A stretch of DNA of 64,000 nucleotides from Thuidium tamariscinum. Its lineage: Eukaryota; Streptophyta; Bryopsida; Hypnales; Thuidiaceae. This document shows positions 13,278 to 26,165 of the stretch, one piece after another. Every line of letters starts with the position of its first letter. The stretch's first letter is position 1. The translations under genes and the position numbers were made by a program. The notes under the pieces are model-generated. The model did no database searches and was not told the DNA's origin. It was given only the letters and a program-made list of their open reading frames with translations. Where the stretch lies: the NCBI GenBank assembly GCA_947034885.2, contig OZ019759.1, forward strand, positions 2,482,501 through 2,546,500, in the 5' to 3' direction.

Positions 13278-16200
13278 ATGGAGACGCGGCGGAAGACCAG
13301 GAGTACAACGCGTACTAGCGATGGCAGTGACGGCGAAGCGAGTGGGAGCGAGGAGTAAGGTCCAGCCCTCAAAATCCCTACGTTAGTTGCAACAAGCAAG
13401 GAGGTGGTGGCAAATCCCGTTACAAATGTGGTGGCAGCTCCCATCACAGAGGTACGTTTATTCATAACTACCTTTCATCAAGCGTTTCAACCTACCAGAT
13501 GAGGGAGAGGATACTTCGGATCAGATTTCCAGCTCCATCACTTCGCATTCAGCCATCTGTGTCACTGCGACTCAATCCCTGTGTAAACTGAAATTTTAGG
13601 GTTTATTTTTTGTCTCCCGTAATCTCGCAGATAGCGTAGACTGAAATAAATGTGAAGACTGATCGTGTAGATCATCTTGTTCGAGGGGCGTATCTGCACT
13701 TGTCGAGTAGAATTGAGGACAAAATCCATCCTCTCGTCGGGCTGCGTCGATTCTGATCCAAGATTCCGTAGCCTGCCACTGATTTGGGGATTTTTTCTCC
13801 GACACTATGAGCTATGATCCTCAGATCAACCTAGAGTCAGACGGTTATTTTCTCTAAATTTGCCAAGGCGTGTCGTGATTAGGATGGCTTAATAGTGAAA
13901 TATGATCAGTTTTTCCGTATCCTTGGCTCGTTAATCTGTCGTCTGGCTCGGTAGTCTCTGTACTGATTCAGTGAAAATCAATCAGCTGCATCCCTGTTTG
14001 ACAAATGAACACACCTGCACATCGATTTGGGGTTCAAAGAATCAGTAAACTTCAGACAGTCTGAAGGATGATAGCGACCGGAATCGGTATCGACAATAGT
14101 CAGAGCTTCCATCGGCGCCGATGGGTGTTCGGTGAATCTGAGGAATGCAACACCCTCAAACATTTCTCCGATTGACAGCTCCGAGAAGTAGCTCCGATGT
14201 AAATTAATTTCTCCGATTGGGAGATGCGTAGTTTTCAAATCTCCCAGATCGAGGCAACGTTTGAAATTTCGTCGATCCTACCTGTCGATCCTACCCCATC
14301 TGGCTCCATTTGGCGCCGAGGGAGTCTTCTCGGATCTCTCTGGTGACTTCGCAGCACACCGATGTTATCGATTCCGGGACCTCCGATTCCTGCATTCGGC
14401 ACCAAGGGTTGAGCTCTGATCAGTGCATCCCAGAGTCCCGATCGAGTCTGGGTGCAACACCTGTCCCCTTCGGCGCCGAGGGTCAACTTCGGTTAAAAAA
14501 ATTCTGACCTTGACCAGACTCCAGTTTCTTGAATCTCATCTCAACTACAAAGAGTTTATAAAATCATCCAGAAAGTAAACCTTCACAGCTCATTCAACTA
14601 CTTCATTTTATTACGTAATGATAAAGATATACTCCATCCAGAGCTGAGAATTGTATGTACAATAACAGTATCATCCTGAGATACATCAGCCCGGTATAGT
14701 ATAAGTGAGGAGACGACATGTTCGCATTGTTAAAATTAACGAATAAAAGATAACACACTGATTATACAGTCTCTTGAATAGGGTTTTAATTTACCAAATG
14801 AGGTAATACTCTTGGACTCGCGACCTGACTACCCAGTTTAGCTTCTCGATTTGACGCTAAACCGCTTTGAAATTCCTTATTCCGAGTTTGAAGAATGGTG
14901 TGATTTGTCTGTGATTGAGGAAGACTATTTCTGTTCACCGATGGCCCTGGATAATAATTCCACCGATCCAACGAAGGAGCATGATTACTGATTCACCCAT
15001 TCGCCTGAATCTCTTGAGATTCCGGTCTGTAAATATTAGTTATATCGCCTGACCTGCGCTCACTTTGTGCACCAGAAAGACACAGAGATTTTACCTTTTT
15101 CAAAGCTTCACCCCATTGTACTTGCAAGAAAAGTATCTACACCTCACCCACCCCTACTGGAGGCTCCGGGAGGAAATCTTCATTCGGGGACTTCTTTCCC
15201 GCCATTCGCAACTTTCTGAGATGTATATCAGATCCTGATGTTGCTCCTCGGTGCTGGGGAACAACATCTATTAGGTATGATTCACTCGGTTTTCATTCGG
15301 GACATCACGAAGAGACTACCTGTGCATCATCATTGATGCAGGGCTGCTGGAAAACGGAACTAGTTGTGTTCAAGTCTGGGACCTGCGACTCTCCCCATCG
15401 GCGCCGAGGGTACCTAATAATGTATGCCTGGGTTTGGAAAATTGTTGGATCACTTGAATCACGAGCTCGGAATTGAGGAAGTGATCGGTAAGATTAAACT
15501 ATTGGACTCTTGGGGTTAGGGATGACGGACCATGCAGCCTCCCCTCGGCGCCAAAGGTCCTCCGCTAGATCTGTCTCGTTGACATTCGGCCTTGTAGTCT
15601 GACTTCAGTACAAGTTTCTGCTACTTCGCGGGCCCCCTCGGCGTCGATGGTGCCAATCAGGAACTCACTGGTTGATCTTCGATCTTGAATTCCAAGTGCA
15701 GTATGAGTATTAGATACTTCAGATCCTCCCTCGGCACCGATGGGACCGACTCAGCAGGGGGTGTTAGACCTCAGCCATCGCTGAAATAGACTTGTCGTTT
15801 GTGTCCTCCAAGTTTCCTTTCTTTGAATTTTTAGAGACAGTTACCTCCCCTCGGCGCTGATGGTTGTTAGCCAGAATTCAGTGGATGATATCTGAAATGA
15901 CAATTTCTACTCGATTCAATTCCATTTTGACTGGGTCCTATTTGCATCTACAATGTAATTGATAGTATCAATGTTATAAATTTGAGAGTCTAGAAAAAGA
16001 ATGTGCCCTCGACGCCGAAGGTACCTTTGACCCCTGGCTTACCGTTCAGAAATTACAATAGTTTCTTAGCACACTGTAATTAACTAGGTGATATTTGTTT
16101 AATTCTTAAACCTTATTGGCCAATATCTTCTTATACCTTTATCTTAAGATTAACTTTATTCGGTTTCGTGTGTAGACATCAGATGCAATAGCAAATCCTT

Positions 16201-19200
16201 CGGAAGTCCAGCCTTCGATTTCAACTCATGTATCGGGGCATGAAGACATAGGGGGAAGTGAGACGGATGACGAGATGGAGGCCCATGAAGAAGCCATGAC
16301 TGAGGATGCTCTTAGAAAATCTCAGAAAGTGAATTCTAATGCATCCATTGCCGATTTGCGAATGAAGCTCATTCCATCTCACGTCTCATGATTCCCTTGT
16401 GTCGTATGGTTGTTATGCCAATGGTGAGGCCAGCATTGCAATGTGATCTCACGAAATTGGAGAACGACTTCGTGACTGGGTATAGAGATGGGTCAGCAGT
16501 TTTTTATGTGTCCGTTACGAATGAGCAGGGTGAAGAGGAGCAGTTTTCAGATGTGGAGAAGAAATCATGGGGTGCACATTGGCATTCTCAAAATGACATC
16601 TTCAATGACGTTTTGCGTAAATCTCCTGGTTTGGAGCATCTTCAGAATTCTAAGTTTTTTGTGTGTGATGGTAACCATCGACTTCTAGCATGGACCGCAT
16701 ACATCCATAAACATCACAGTGATAATAGAGAGAAGCATATATCTGTGGACTCCATCATTCTAGAGATCAAAGGCAAAGTCAGTGCTGCCATGCATGCTAT
16801 GCACGACATCAACAAGTATGTCCACTCACTTCTCTCATTGATCTTCATTGTATATTTGATTGGATTCATATTTTTATTGAATGATGTCTCTAATGGTGTT
16901 TTGAAATTGACTTCAGGCAGACGGAGAGTTCTTTCATCAAGACTAGTTTAGTCTATACATTGTATCGTGTTCGTAAATATGGGACTCTACCTTTGGAGAG
17001 GTTTTCTGAACATCTGAGTTCATCTGAGATGGCACAATGCAAGCAGAACTTGAGGAAAAGCTGGTACTCTATGTCTATAGAGGTTTTTACATCCTTTATC
17101 TTTCGGGTAAGGCTTCATGGATACTTGACACTTGGGCTTTCAATCATACATCCTTGCTCACAATTTGAATCTGACTTGATTATTTTTTTAATTTGAATTC
17201 ATGTGCAATATGAAATATCAGCCGCTGCAAATGTAGCGGTACGCGTTTACAAGGAGGAGATACCGGAAGAAGAACAATCACTTGAAGGCATTTGTGAGGC
17301 TATGAGGGTTGGAAGCAAGGAGAAGGCTTCAAAGTTGATTCAGAAGATGGGGAAGCTTGTAGTTGTTGCGAATCCTATGCTAGGACATGAATGGCTACAA
17401 GAGGTATGTACATTGCCGAGAGTAAACTTATGTGTTTTCCAATCATCGAACTATTCTGATTGTCTATCTTTTCTTGTAGGTTGAGCGTCATTGGAGCTCT
17501 AACATTACTCCGGAGATGACCCTTGAGAAGCTCCAATTGATTGCCACATGCAATGTCAAATCTGAGCAGAAGGTCAAATGGCTTCGTTGGTAGAACGCAT
17601 CAATTCAGACTAGAGAAGCACGTCGGTTTCCATTGAAGCCAGTGGGCGAAAATGAACTAAAGTCCTTTCTTACAAAGGCTTGTTGGTATGCAGGGGTATG
17701 TATTTTTATTTAATGCAAATTCATTGAATTTTTGGGTGTAATTGCAGTTTCGTTGTTATGGTACATGATCTTGTGTTTTCATAAACAATTTATGTTGTTT
17801 TCCTGATATCTTTTTCCTATTCTTATAGATTGAAGATATGGGCACTAAAATGTTTGACAATTTTGTCAAAAAGGATCGATTACACTTGACTATGGACTCT
17901 CCACAAGAACCAGAGTCTTTCTCCGATTACCTTGAGGGATGGAGAATCAGGGTTTGGGATCATGCTTTCTTGACGTACTTCAGAGGACACGAGGTGTTCA
18001 GGAAGTCAGATGACTTTAGGAAATACAAGGGCACTGACCTTGTGGTTAAACGGGTCCTTTATTGGTGCGTATTTCCTTCTTAATTGACTTTTTATTTTTT
18101 GTTTTGAATTTGATCATGGTCATTGAATGCTTCATTTGTAGCTCATGACTCATTACTTTTTTTACAGATATTTCAAGTTCGAGTTATTCACAAAAGGAGG
18201 CATAGCCAAAAGTGATCTTCCGTTATTTCTTGGATTTTGGGTGGATGTTTCTTCAGAGCACTGTATTTTCTCAAGTGCCCAAATGAAGTGGTGGACAACT
18301 GCCCATCTCAAATCTTGTGCATGGTATTTAGAGTGTCCACCAGAGTACACACCACTTCCGGAGGAGCACCTCAAGCGTTCTATCAACTCCCAAAGAGTTG
18401 AATTGGATTTGGGGCAATTTGCCGGTCTTGATGAAGATGCCAAGGCCAAAGCTATGAAGAAGAAAGAAGAATTGGAGACGAAAATTGCTCTCAAGAACTC
18501 TGAGGCTGTGGACAAGGCAAAGGAGAGAAGTTCGAAGAAGTCCAAGAAAGTTGATGACTCCGAAAAGGCAACTACAGCTAAATCGAAGGGAAAGGCTTCG
18601 AAGGTACAAGCTCCACCTCCATCTACCAAGGATGAGAGTTCTCAACACCAGCAGGCTCATTCTCGTGGTACTAAGCGAAATGCAGACTATATATCTTTGA
18701 GTGAGGATGGCGTGGTGCATGGCCCTTCAGCTCTGGAGTCCCTCAGTGATTCGGAGATTTCTATCCATGAGTTTATTGTAAACTCGTCCCTTGCTACAGT
18801 ACTAGGAGATCCATTACCACAAGTGTATCATGACGTTCTACACTTCGTTGATCAGGTTGGTATTATGTGTTTTCACAAAGTATTTTGAGATTTTGTTTCT
18901 TTATTGAAAGTGTGCTTTTACTAATTGTGTGAATTGTTTTTCAGCACAAAGGGTTTAAGGTGAGGTTTTTCAAGGGAGTACAAAGTGAGAAGCCTCGCTT
19001 GGATTTAATGATTACAGACATGCTTGAGGGTTTACCGGTCCCAGACTTATCTATATCTCCTACTACTATTCCAAAATGGAATATGGAGTCTCCTACTTGG
19101 CTTCAACAAGTGTTTGAGTTTGCAGATGGCCACCTTCATGATGATGGAGCTCTCATCATCATTCATCCCTTGATGAACACGACTAGAGCCAACATTCTAG

Positions 19201-20535
19201 GATATGCAAAATTCTATTCTTTTCAAAAGAAGAAGGACTGGTGGGGGATGAATCGGCTTCATCTTACTTCACCCGTCTCTCCTTCCTCCATGGTATTCAC
19301 ATTGAAATTAAATGTTTTCTTCTATGAATTTCTTTTTTGATGAAATTCAAATAGGTTCCATTTTCTGTTGTTTGCAATTATCTTTAATTTCATTTAGAAA
19401 GTAATTTTTTTAGAGCATGCTGTTTTAAATTCACTGTGATTACATCTTGATGTCATTTTCTATCTTTGTTAGTTTTGATTCTATAATTTGTTTTTTACTT
19501 CATTTTTATAACTTTCAACCAATTGTTTTTGCAGATACAACGGTTTGGAATTGTGTTATTGGTTAGGAAGTTCGATGACGGCAAGCTTCCTAAATTCCAA
19601 TTTCAAGCATGTCCAAAGTTGAAGGAATTGGGGGTGGATGTTGCTCTTGACGACATCCTTCAAAATTATATCAAGAAAGAAACTCTAGCTATAGACACCA
19701 ACTCCAAGCTTTGGAGAGGTACACGAGAGAAGGATCCCTGTTTCCTTCAGATGTTGATTCAAGCTTCATCTCTCCCTAGCGATGTCGTTATGGATTGTAC
19801 TGCAGCGACAGGTATTGTTTATGTCTTCTCAATTTCATTTTGTTCTATAAACTCTTGAAATTTAGTGCATTCTTCCCTCAATTTCTAATTCCTTCTCTGA
19901 TTCTTTATCTATTGCAAGGGGCTTCTATTCATGCCTGCAGGGTTTTGAGTAGGCATATTATTGCACTTGAAGAGGACAAAGCCATCTTTGATGCGGTTTT
20001 GGCATCAATGATTCGAACGGAGTCTACTGTTACAACTTCATCTAAAGGAGTTACAGTGATTTCAGACGATCCAGATGCAGAGGAAGTTGAAGTCCCACTC
20101 ATCGTAAAGAAATCTCGTTTCAGTAAGTAAGTCTGTCCATCTGTTGTACTTTTATTCTAAAATGTGAGTAGAATTCATTATCAATTTATTTGCAACCGCA
20201 TTGCTTCCTTCTTTTAACATATATAAGATTTTAAAGTTTTTTCTAATTTTCTACTTTGTATTTGCAGCATGATTTCTAGTGAGACAAGTCATCGACCATT
20301 TTTTACTTTACCTGGATTTTTCCCAAGCCCGGAAAAGTCCTATGTATTGCCATCTTATGCAGAGGCATTAGCTTCATCATTTGCTTCTACAGATGACTTT
20401 TCTATAAGGAGCAAGTCTAGAACTTCAGTTCCTACAGTTTTACAGTATATGGATGTCACAGCCGTAGAATCAGAGGACACATCATCGACGGATAGTAGTG
20501 ACCATTCTAAATCTATGACTATATTGTCATCTTGA
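13278..20535 (+). pseudogene. ParB-like plus beta-class DNA-methyltransferase-like gene, 11 exons
   Basis: Exons by GT-AG sites and frame: 13278-13451, 16176-16815, 16917-17106, 17203-17403, 17480-17695, 17829-18064, 18168-18855, 18945-19292, 19535-19811, 19919-20126, 20268-20535 (about 1,150 codons). Exon 2 encodes a ParB-like domain with FFVCDGNHRLLAW. Exon 7 is a charged KSKK-rich linker. Exons 8-10 resemble a permuted DNA methyltransferase: DLMITDMLEG (place of motif IV DPPY), DDGALIIIHP, then near the C-terminus DCTAATGASIHACRVLSRHI-IALEED (FxGxG motif I plus acidic SAM-ribose position). ParB joined to such a methyltransferase is a bacterial/phage arrangement. Catalytic PPY is absent, so activity is doubtful. 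Lesions: TAA 13356, frameshift near 16388, TAG 17591, a TGA formed at the exon 6/7 join, and exon 4 acceptor reading AT rather than AG. Confidence 0.72.
14109..16023. repeat. About nine GGCGCC-centred palindromes in intron 1 of the ParB-methyltransferase gene
   Basis: Variants of CCCTCGGCGCCGAGGG lie at 14109-14124, 14310-14323, 14467-14482, 15395-15411, 15541-15558, 15635-15651, 15728-15745, 15847-15864 and 16005-16023. Divergent copies keep the CTCGGC..CGA layout (CCCTCGGCACCGATGGGA, GCCCTCGACGCCGAAGG). All are in the 2.7-kb first intron (13452-16175). A further copy, CCCCTCGGTGCCGAGGGG, is at 21134-21151 near the right end. These are GC-rich islands in AT-rich surroundings and differ in sequence from the TATC...GATA palindromes of the neighbouring element. 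Confidence 0.85.
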
Positions 20536-21953
20536 TTCTGGGTTTTTTATTACTCATCATTTAACTGATATTTGCTTCTATTATTTTGCATGTGTTTTGA
20601 TTTACTTACAAAGTTACCAGTTTGAATCTAAAATTGTTTTACTTTGTATTTCCTCTCTCTTTCCAATTTTAGGAATTATACATGAATTACTATTCACCAG
20701 ATTTTGAGAATACGCATTATTCAGTACATTTTTGATATTGAAGCCATCTTCTACAGGTCTTTAAATGCTAGACATAGGTCCCTCAACAAATTCTTTCTAA
20801 ATATCTCCTACCTCCAGAGTAAGTAGTCATTAGAAGTTATTTGAGAACATATTCTCGGTTTTGAGCCAGATGTTCATTCTTGAAAGATTTTTTAAAATTT
20901 ATAGAAAGAGCATGAAAAAATCAAGTACAAGATGGGAGAAATTTATCCAGTTCTGGAATCACTGGTCATTCGTAACCACTCACATTTTTGTCTTAGAACT
21001 AGCTTGATAAAATATTTTTCTCCAATTTCTAGATTATTTTGATCAGTCAACATCTTGGCGCCTAAAACTGCCATAGGAAATCCTAAGGCTATGATGAATT
21101 TTTTATTTCTTAAATGGTTGTAAGTGTGGGGCTCCCCTCGGTGCCGAGGGGTACTACGAAACGAGTTACCATTAAAAAGTAAATTTACGTAAAATAATGT
21201 CATATGATTTCTGAGAAATTATAATTTGTCAACAATTTTTTCCTTCTTAATATTCGACAAAGTTCAATATAGTCCTACTAATCCAAAAATTGGAATAAGA
21301 AATAAAAGGGTCCGAAATCATTTATTTTTCTCACTTCACATCGAAGTCTCGTCAGCAAAAATAGATTTGAATAATATTCTTTTTATTAACACTACAATCT
21401 CCAACAAAAAAATAGGGTATAAAAATGAAAAATGTATTCTTACAAATACAATGGCTTCCTCCTTATGAAAAGGGAATATGAAATAAAATACAACTTTGCA
21501 TCTACCTATAGGTGTGAAGCAATATATGATGGTGTTATAGAATAAATATTATATTCACCAAGCACAAATATCGCCCCTCAAAGAGGGTTTCAAATGAACA
21601 TTTCACTAGCACGGGTTTCAGCAGGAAATGAAATGGGGGGGAAATGGATATATCTATTCCTACTAAAGTAATATCTTCTTTCTAAAAAGGTTCAAATGGA
21701 ATATGAAATACAAAATAACTTCTTGTCATCTTTGGATGTGAGCTTAAGAATTCTCACAAGACTAATTAGGGTGTTTCTGAAAATAGAGATTTTTACACCA
21801 AGATTTATTTGTTTACTTTTGATTGTCAATTACTAAATTGTTCAAGGGACCACGGTGATAGGTCCACGGTAATAGATCCATGTTAATAGGCTATCAAATT
21901 TATTTTAAGTTAATAATATTTGGCAAAAAAATTTAGATTGAATCTTTAAAAAA
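20536..21953. other. Right non-coding arm of element 1
   Basis: AT-rich 3' flank of the ParB-methyltransferase gene. Contains the palindrome at 21134-21151 and the subterminal CCACGGT motif cluster at 21848-21869, which mirrors the motif at 6591-6604. No coding region. Confidence 0.6.
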
Positions 21954-21999
21954 GAGGTAGGCTCACAGGCTCACAAAATAGCAACCCTGATTTACAGTA
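21954..21999 (-). repeat. Right TIR and TSD of element 1
   Basis: Two GGCTCACA words precede the inverted end AATAGCAACCCTG at 21989, followed by the duplication ATTTACAGTA at 21990-21999. Confidence 0.93.
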
Positions 22000-24900
22000 G
22001 AAAGAAAGACAAAACATTCCACATCTATGTACTGCGAAACTAACATAAAGGTATTCAATAAGTTCTGGAATAGCTTACCAAAGGTGAGAAGTACTGTAAT
22101 AAACCTCTGCAATTAGAGGGCTAAAGCACGCAGAATTGTGTCGATTATAAAACAGAAGATCCTGGATAGTTCAAAGCATTTGTTAGTGAATTCAATCAAC
22201 TAAAGTCTTCAGAGAATTTGCTTAAACCCTAAACTACACACTATTGTTCCAAAAACTGACATTGACTTTCGCAAGAGTGTAAACAGAAACTACGAAAACA
22301 GAATTAGAGAAAGACAGTATAAATTGCGGTTTGAAGCCCAGGCAATGAGGCAGGATTGGAACTTCAACATTGGAACACATCTCAGTACAACAGACACACA
22401 AACAATATGAATAAAGGCTGCAAGGGTAGGGATACAAGCAATACAAAATTTGCTTCAAGGGTGCAATTGAATACACAAAGGCAGTCGAAATCACATATAC
22501 AAGGAATTTGGAAATGGAGTAACGGAAATCCTTGGCGCAACAAACCCGACACCACCTCCAAACCGTGTAGTAGTTGCATGCTCACGTGAAAACACAAAGC
22601 TCCAAAACCCTAGCAGCTCCACAATGCTCTCCAATGCTGCAAGAGAGCTACAAACGGGACCACTCCGTCGCGATGCACAACTGACCGGACCCCTCTATGC
22701 GATGCACACCCGATCGGACCCCTCCGACGTAATGCACACCCGAATGCACTCACCCTAAACCCAAATGATAGCTCCAGGAATGAAGATAAGAATTCCCGCT
22801 ACTCTCAATGAAAGCTTCGGGATTTATAGGAACTCGCCCACTCCAACTCGCAAGAATTCGCCTGCCCCAACTTGCGAGAACAAGTACGAGAAATAAAGAA
22901 AATGCTCTAAAGAAGAGTGCAAGGTTACAAATCTCCCTAAACCCCGACTCTCGAGAACACCCACGCGAATTCAAAAGTGACGCCTGAACTCCAAAAACCC
23001 ACAGAATGAGAGAATTGCGCGCGGAGGAAGAAGATCCACCATACCGCACCCGAAGCCGCCAGCTGACCCTCCCCGAGCCGCCAAAAAAATTCCCGAACTT
23101 GACGTTCGGGTTGCGGCTTCCTCACAAAAGCCTACACCGAACCTGCATCAACACCCTTTCACAAAAATTGCCAAATTTTCAGTGGCCCCAATAGGGCTTT
23201 TTTATACTTTTAATGCATTTTTGGACAATAGTCATAGGGGCGACATGAAATGTTGTGCGCGCGCGCTCTAATTTGCACCTCGCATAGAATTTTTTGGATG
23301 TGTATGATGCATTTCATCCAAAATTAGGCTAATTCATCTAATATTTTTCTTTATTTCAAAGTTGTTTGGGGATGTACTCAAAAAAAATGGGGATGTTTTC
23401 TAGCCAAATCCTATTTGGTAGTGAAAACTTGCTCTACAAATTCACCCTAGAACTGAAAGCTGCAAAGGCCAGTACTTCACATGTATTTCAATATTTCATA
23501 TCATTTAACGATCTTTACCATTATCTTCTAAATCTTCATTTTAAAACAACTACATTATTTTGAGGGAAAAAATGACAAGCTTACAAAGTATACAGTATAC
23601 CAGTGTTTTACAATGTTGCGATGCAGCCTACAATTAGAAGACGGCAAGCCTAGGTATAGTTCTGAAAAATTCCAAATCTACTTACAAACTAAAATTGCTC
23701 ATAACTTTTCACTCCATAATTTAAATGGAATGAAACAAAGCTTCGTATGTCTGTACAAACCTAAAGAATCAATTTGGAATTTCACTTTTGAAAAATAAGG
23801 TTTTCTAAAGAAGTTTTCTCAGCTGCCCGAGCTACCCTTCGAGTAAAGAAAACGACAAATCATGCCATACCTTTTTAACCACAAAGTCGAAAGTTACGGA
23901 TATGCTTAGGCCTTAAAGCTACTCCTTGGTCACATCTTGTGTACAGAGTGCCAAGAAAAAAAAACCTCTATTTGTAGTGAACTACCCCAAAACTTTATAA
24001 TGCCAAAAAACAGACCTCAGGTGTTTAGAGGTTAGTTCAGGATTATTTTAATGATTTAAGTTTTCGAGGATATGAAAGGGGTAGGGATTACATGTGATGT
24101 TGAAGTACAATGTCTTTGTAGATCACCTAGTCGATATAAAGTTTAACTGTGTCTAAGTGACAAAAAATATATATGTGAAATACTATTTATTTAAAGAAGT
24201 TTACCTTTCACATACTTCCAGTTCAAAGAGCGTACGGTCATAGAAAAAGAATTTGAAACATTAGACATCTAAGTTCCATTCTCCTTTTCTAGGTTTGGTG
24301 CATTTGCAAATTCAAACATTTGAATCAATGCTAGGTATTCATAAATGAAACTTAGAGTGATTAGGAAACTTATGAAGTTAAACATCAAAAGATGATAAAA
24401 AAAATTTCATCCAAACATTTTTTGGTGATTTTTCTAGGATTATGAAAGAGACTGAGATTTAATTATAAATTATTAAAATCCCTTCATTGTAGTACTTGAT
24501 GTATTTTAAAATAATTTGAGAAGTTCATTTGTGGAATATTCTAAACTTGTAATGATAGCACGAATGATGTCTGGTGACAAAACAAAAATTATAATAAGTT
24601 CAAAAATTCTGATTTCAACTTTTTTAATTACCTAATGCAAACTTTTCTTCAAATTTAGATTTTTATATTCCCTTATGAATTCCTCATCCATCTTCTCATG
24701 TAATATATAAAATAAGAAAGAGACATGAAATCCTAAACTAAGGCATAAGTCATGAGCATTTAGAGTCTTCACTAATGCATAATTATGACAAATATCATGT
24801 TCGCTTCATTTCAAATCAATGATGGCCTCTATTATACAAGGCATGGTCATTGCATTATGGTGATCCAAACAACTAGCATACTCAATTACTATACACTTGC

Positions 24901-25714
24901 ACAATCATGAGACATGATTGTCATTAGTCTTGATGATGTACAATTCCACACTTTAAACTAGTATTGAAAGAATGGAAATGAATGATGACTCTTGTTTGTT
25001 CAATCTTTTACTATTATATTGTTTAGGGTTCCAAATTTTTAAACAAAAACATTTCAAAAGCTTTAAAAGAAAAAGATATCCCTTTTTATGAAAAATTTAT
25101 GTAAAACAACTTCTCTGTCATTTCTTATGAAAGCATATGACTGGTTTCTTCTGTAATATTTTAAGTGAATCATTTAGCAATGCCATCATTTTCAAGAAGG
25201 ATACAATTTACACCTGAACAATAATATTAAAAAAAAAATATTAAACTATAGTACTTTCTATAATATTTTAGAACTCTCGGAAATTATCAAATTCCTCACT
25301 ATATTCTAGATTTCAAACACTTGCAACCACAAAATACTTGTACCAACTTGTTTTATTTGAACATTTTCAGTAAACCTCCAATGCATCTGCTATTTTAGTT
25401 TCCTTAAATAAAATCCTGTTTCCTAACTAGTTAAAGAAGTACACAATGTTTAAAATTTCATTAGCATACTTTTTGGAATTTTAACTTCAGAGGAGCTCAC
25501 AAAACACATTGAATTGCCCAAATGTATGGTAAGAAATTGCAATACCTAGAATGTAAGCATAGAAGGTAAATCCCTTTGTTAACCCTCAACTGATTTGTAA
25601 TCAACCTTCTTTAAAAATATTGTAAAGATGTAATATATTGTATAACAGAACATGAAGTTGACGCATATGAATTTATGTTTTCATGAAAATTATTACATTC
25701 CAATTGAAAAGGAA
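22000..25714. other. Intergenic spacer between the two MULEs
   Basis: No supported gene. From about 22590 to 23160 the DNA is richer in GC with repeated GATGCACACCCGA-like words and several short overlapping frames on both strands; none shows a domain. It may be the edge of an unidentified repeat. From 23200 to 25700 the sequence is AT-rich with no useful frame. Confidence 0.5.
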
Positions 25715-26165
25715 GGTAAACCTGTAATTTTCTCAAAATTCAAGCAAGTATCCAATTATGTCCAATTTCACATGGGGAATGGACAAAAAAAAATGTAGAA
25801 GTTGGAATGGCCCTAGACCATTGGAATCCATGAGGGATTTTGGTTTCACAAAAGGGAGCATGCCCAATTCTATTTCCATTCGGAGCAATGGCTAAACCTG
25901 CCATTTTCTCAAAATTCAAGCAAGCATCCAATCATGCCCACTTTCACGTGAGGAATGTACAAAAAAAATACGTAGAAGTTGGAATGGCCCTAGACCATTG
26001 GAATCCATGAGGAATTTTTGTTTCGCCAAAGGGAGCATGCCCAATTCTATTTCCATTCAGAACAATGGCTAAACTTGCCATTTTCTCAAAATTCAAGCAA
26101 GCATCAAATCATGTTGAATTTCACGTGGGGAATGGACAAAAACAAATGTAGAAGTTGGAATTACC
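25715..26165. repeat. Tandem repeat, unit about 176 bp, roughly 2.5 copies
   Basis: The word TCAAAATTCAAGCAAG recurs near 25733, 25909 and 26086, with long flanking identity (the GGAATGGCCCTAGACCATTGG block near 25804 and 25981, and GGGAGCATGCCCAATTC near 25853 and 26031). Period is 176-177 bp. Such lengths are common for plant satellite monomers, but this is a short array. Confidence 0.85.

Larger units (their letters stand above)
6405..21989. mobile_element. 15.6-kb Mutator-like transposon with a ParB-methyltransferase gene (element 1)
   Basis: Both ends are defined by sequence. The left end begins CAGCGGTGCTATTCTGTGAG at 6405 and the reverse of the right end begins CAGGGTTGCTATTTTGTGAG at 21989 (about 25 of the first 29 bases match). 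The exact 10-bp word ATTTACAGTA flanks the element at 6395-6404 and 21990-21999, a duplication length typical of MULEs. GTGAGC-type words are repeated at the ends, and an inverted CCACGGT/ACCGTGG motif lies inside both ends (6591-6604 and 21848-21869). Content: transposase on the minus strand (10858-6865), a 2.4-kb divergent promoter region, and the ParB-methyltransferase-like gene on the plus strand (13278-20535). The perfect duplication means nothing moved after insertion, although both genes carry some damage. Confidence 0.93.

Noticed and set aside
22234..23194. Short overlapping frames between the two MULEs
   Set aside because: Open on both strands with no recognisable motif or consistent start and splice sites.
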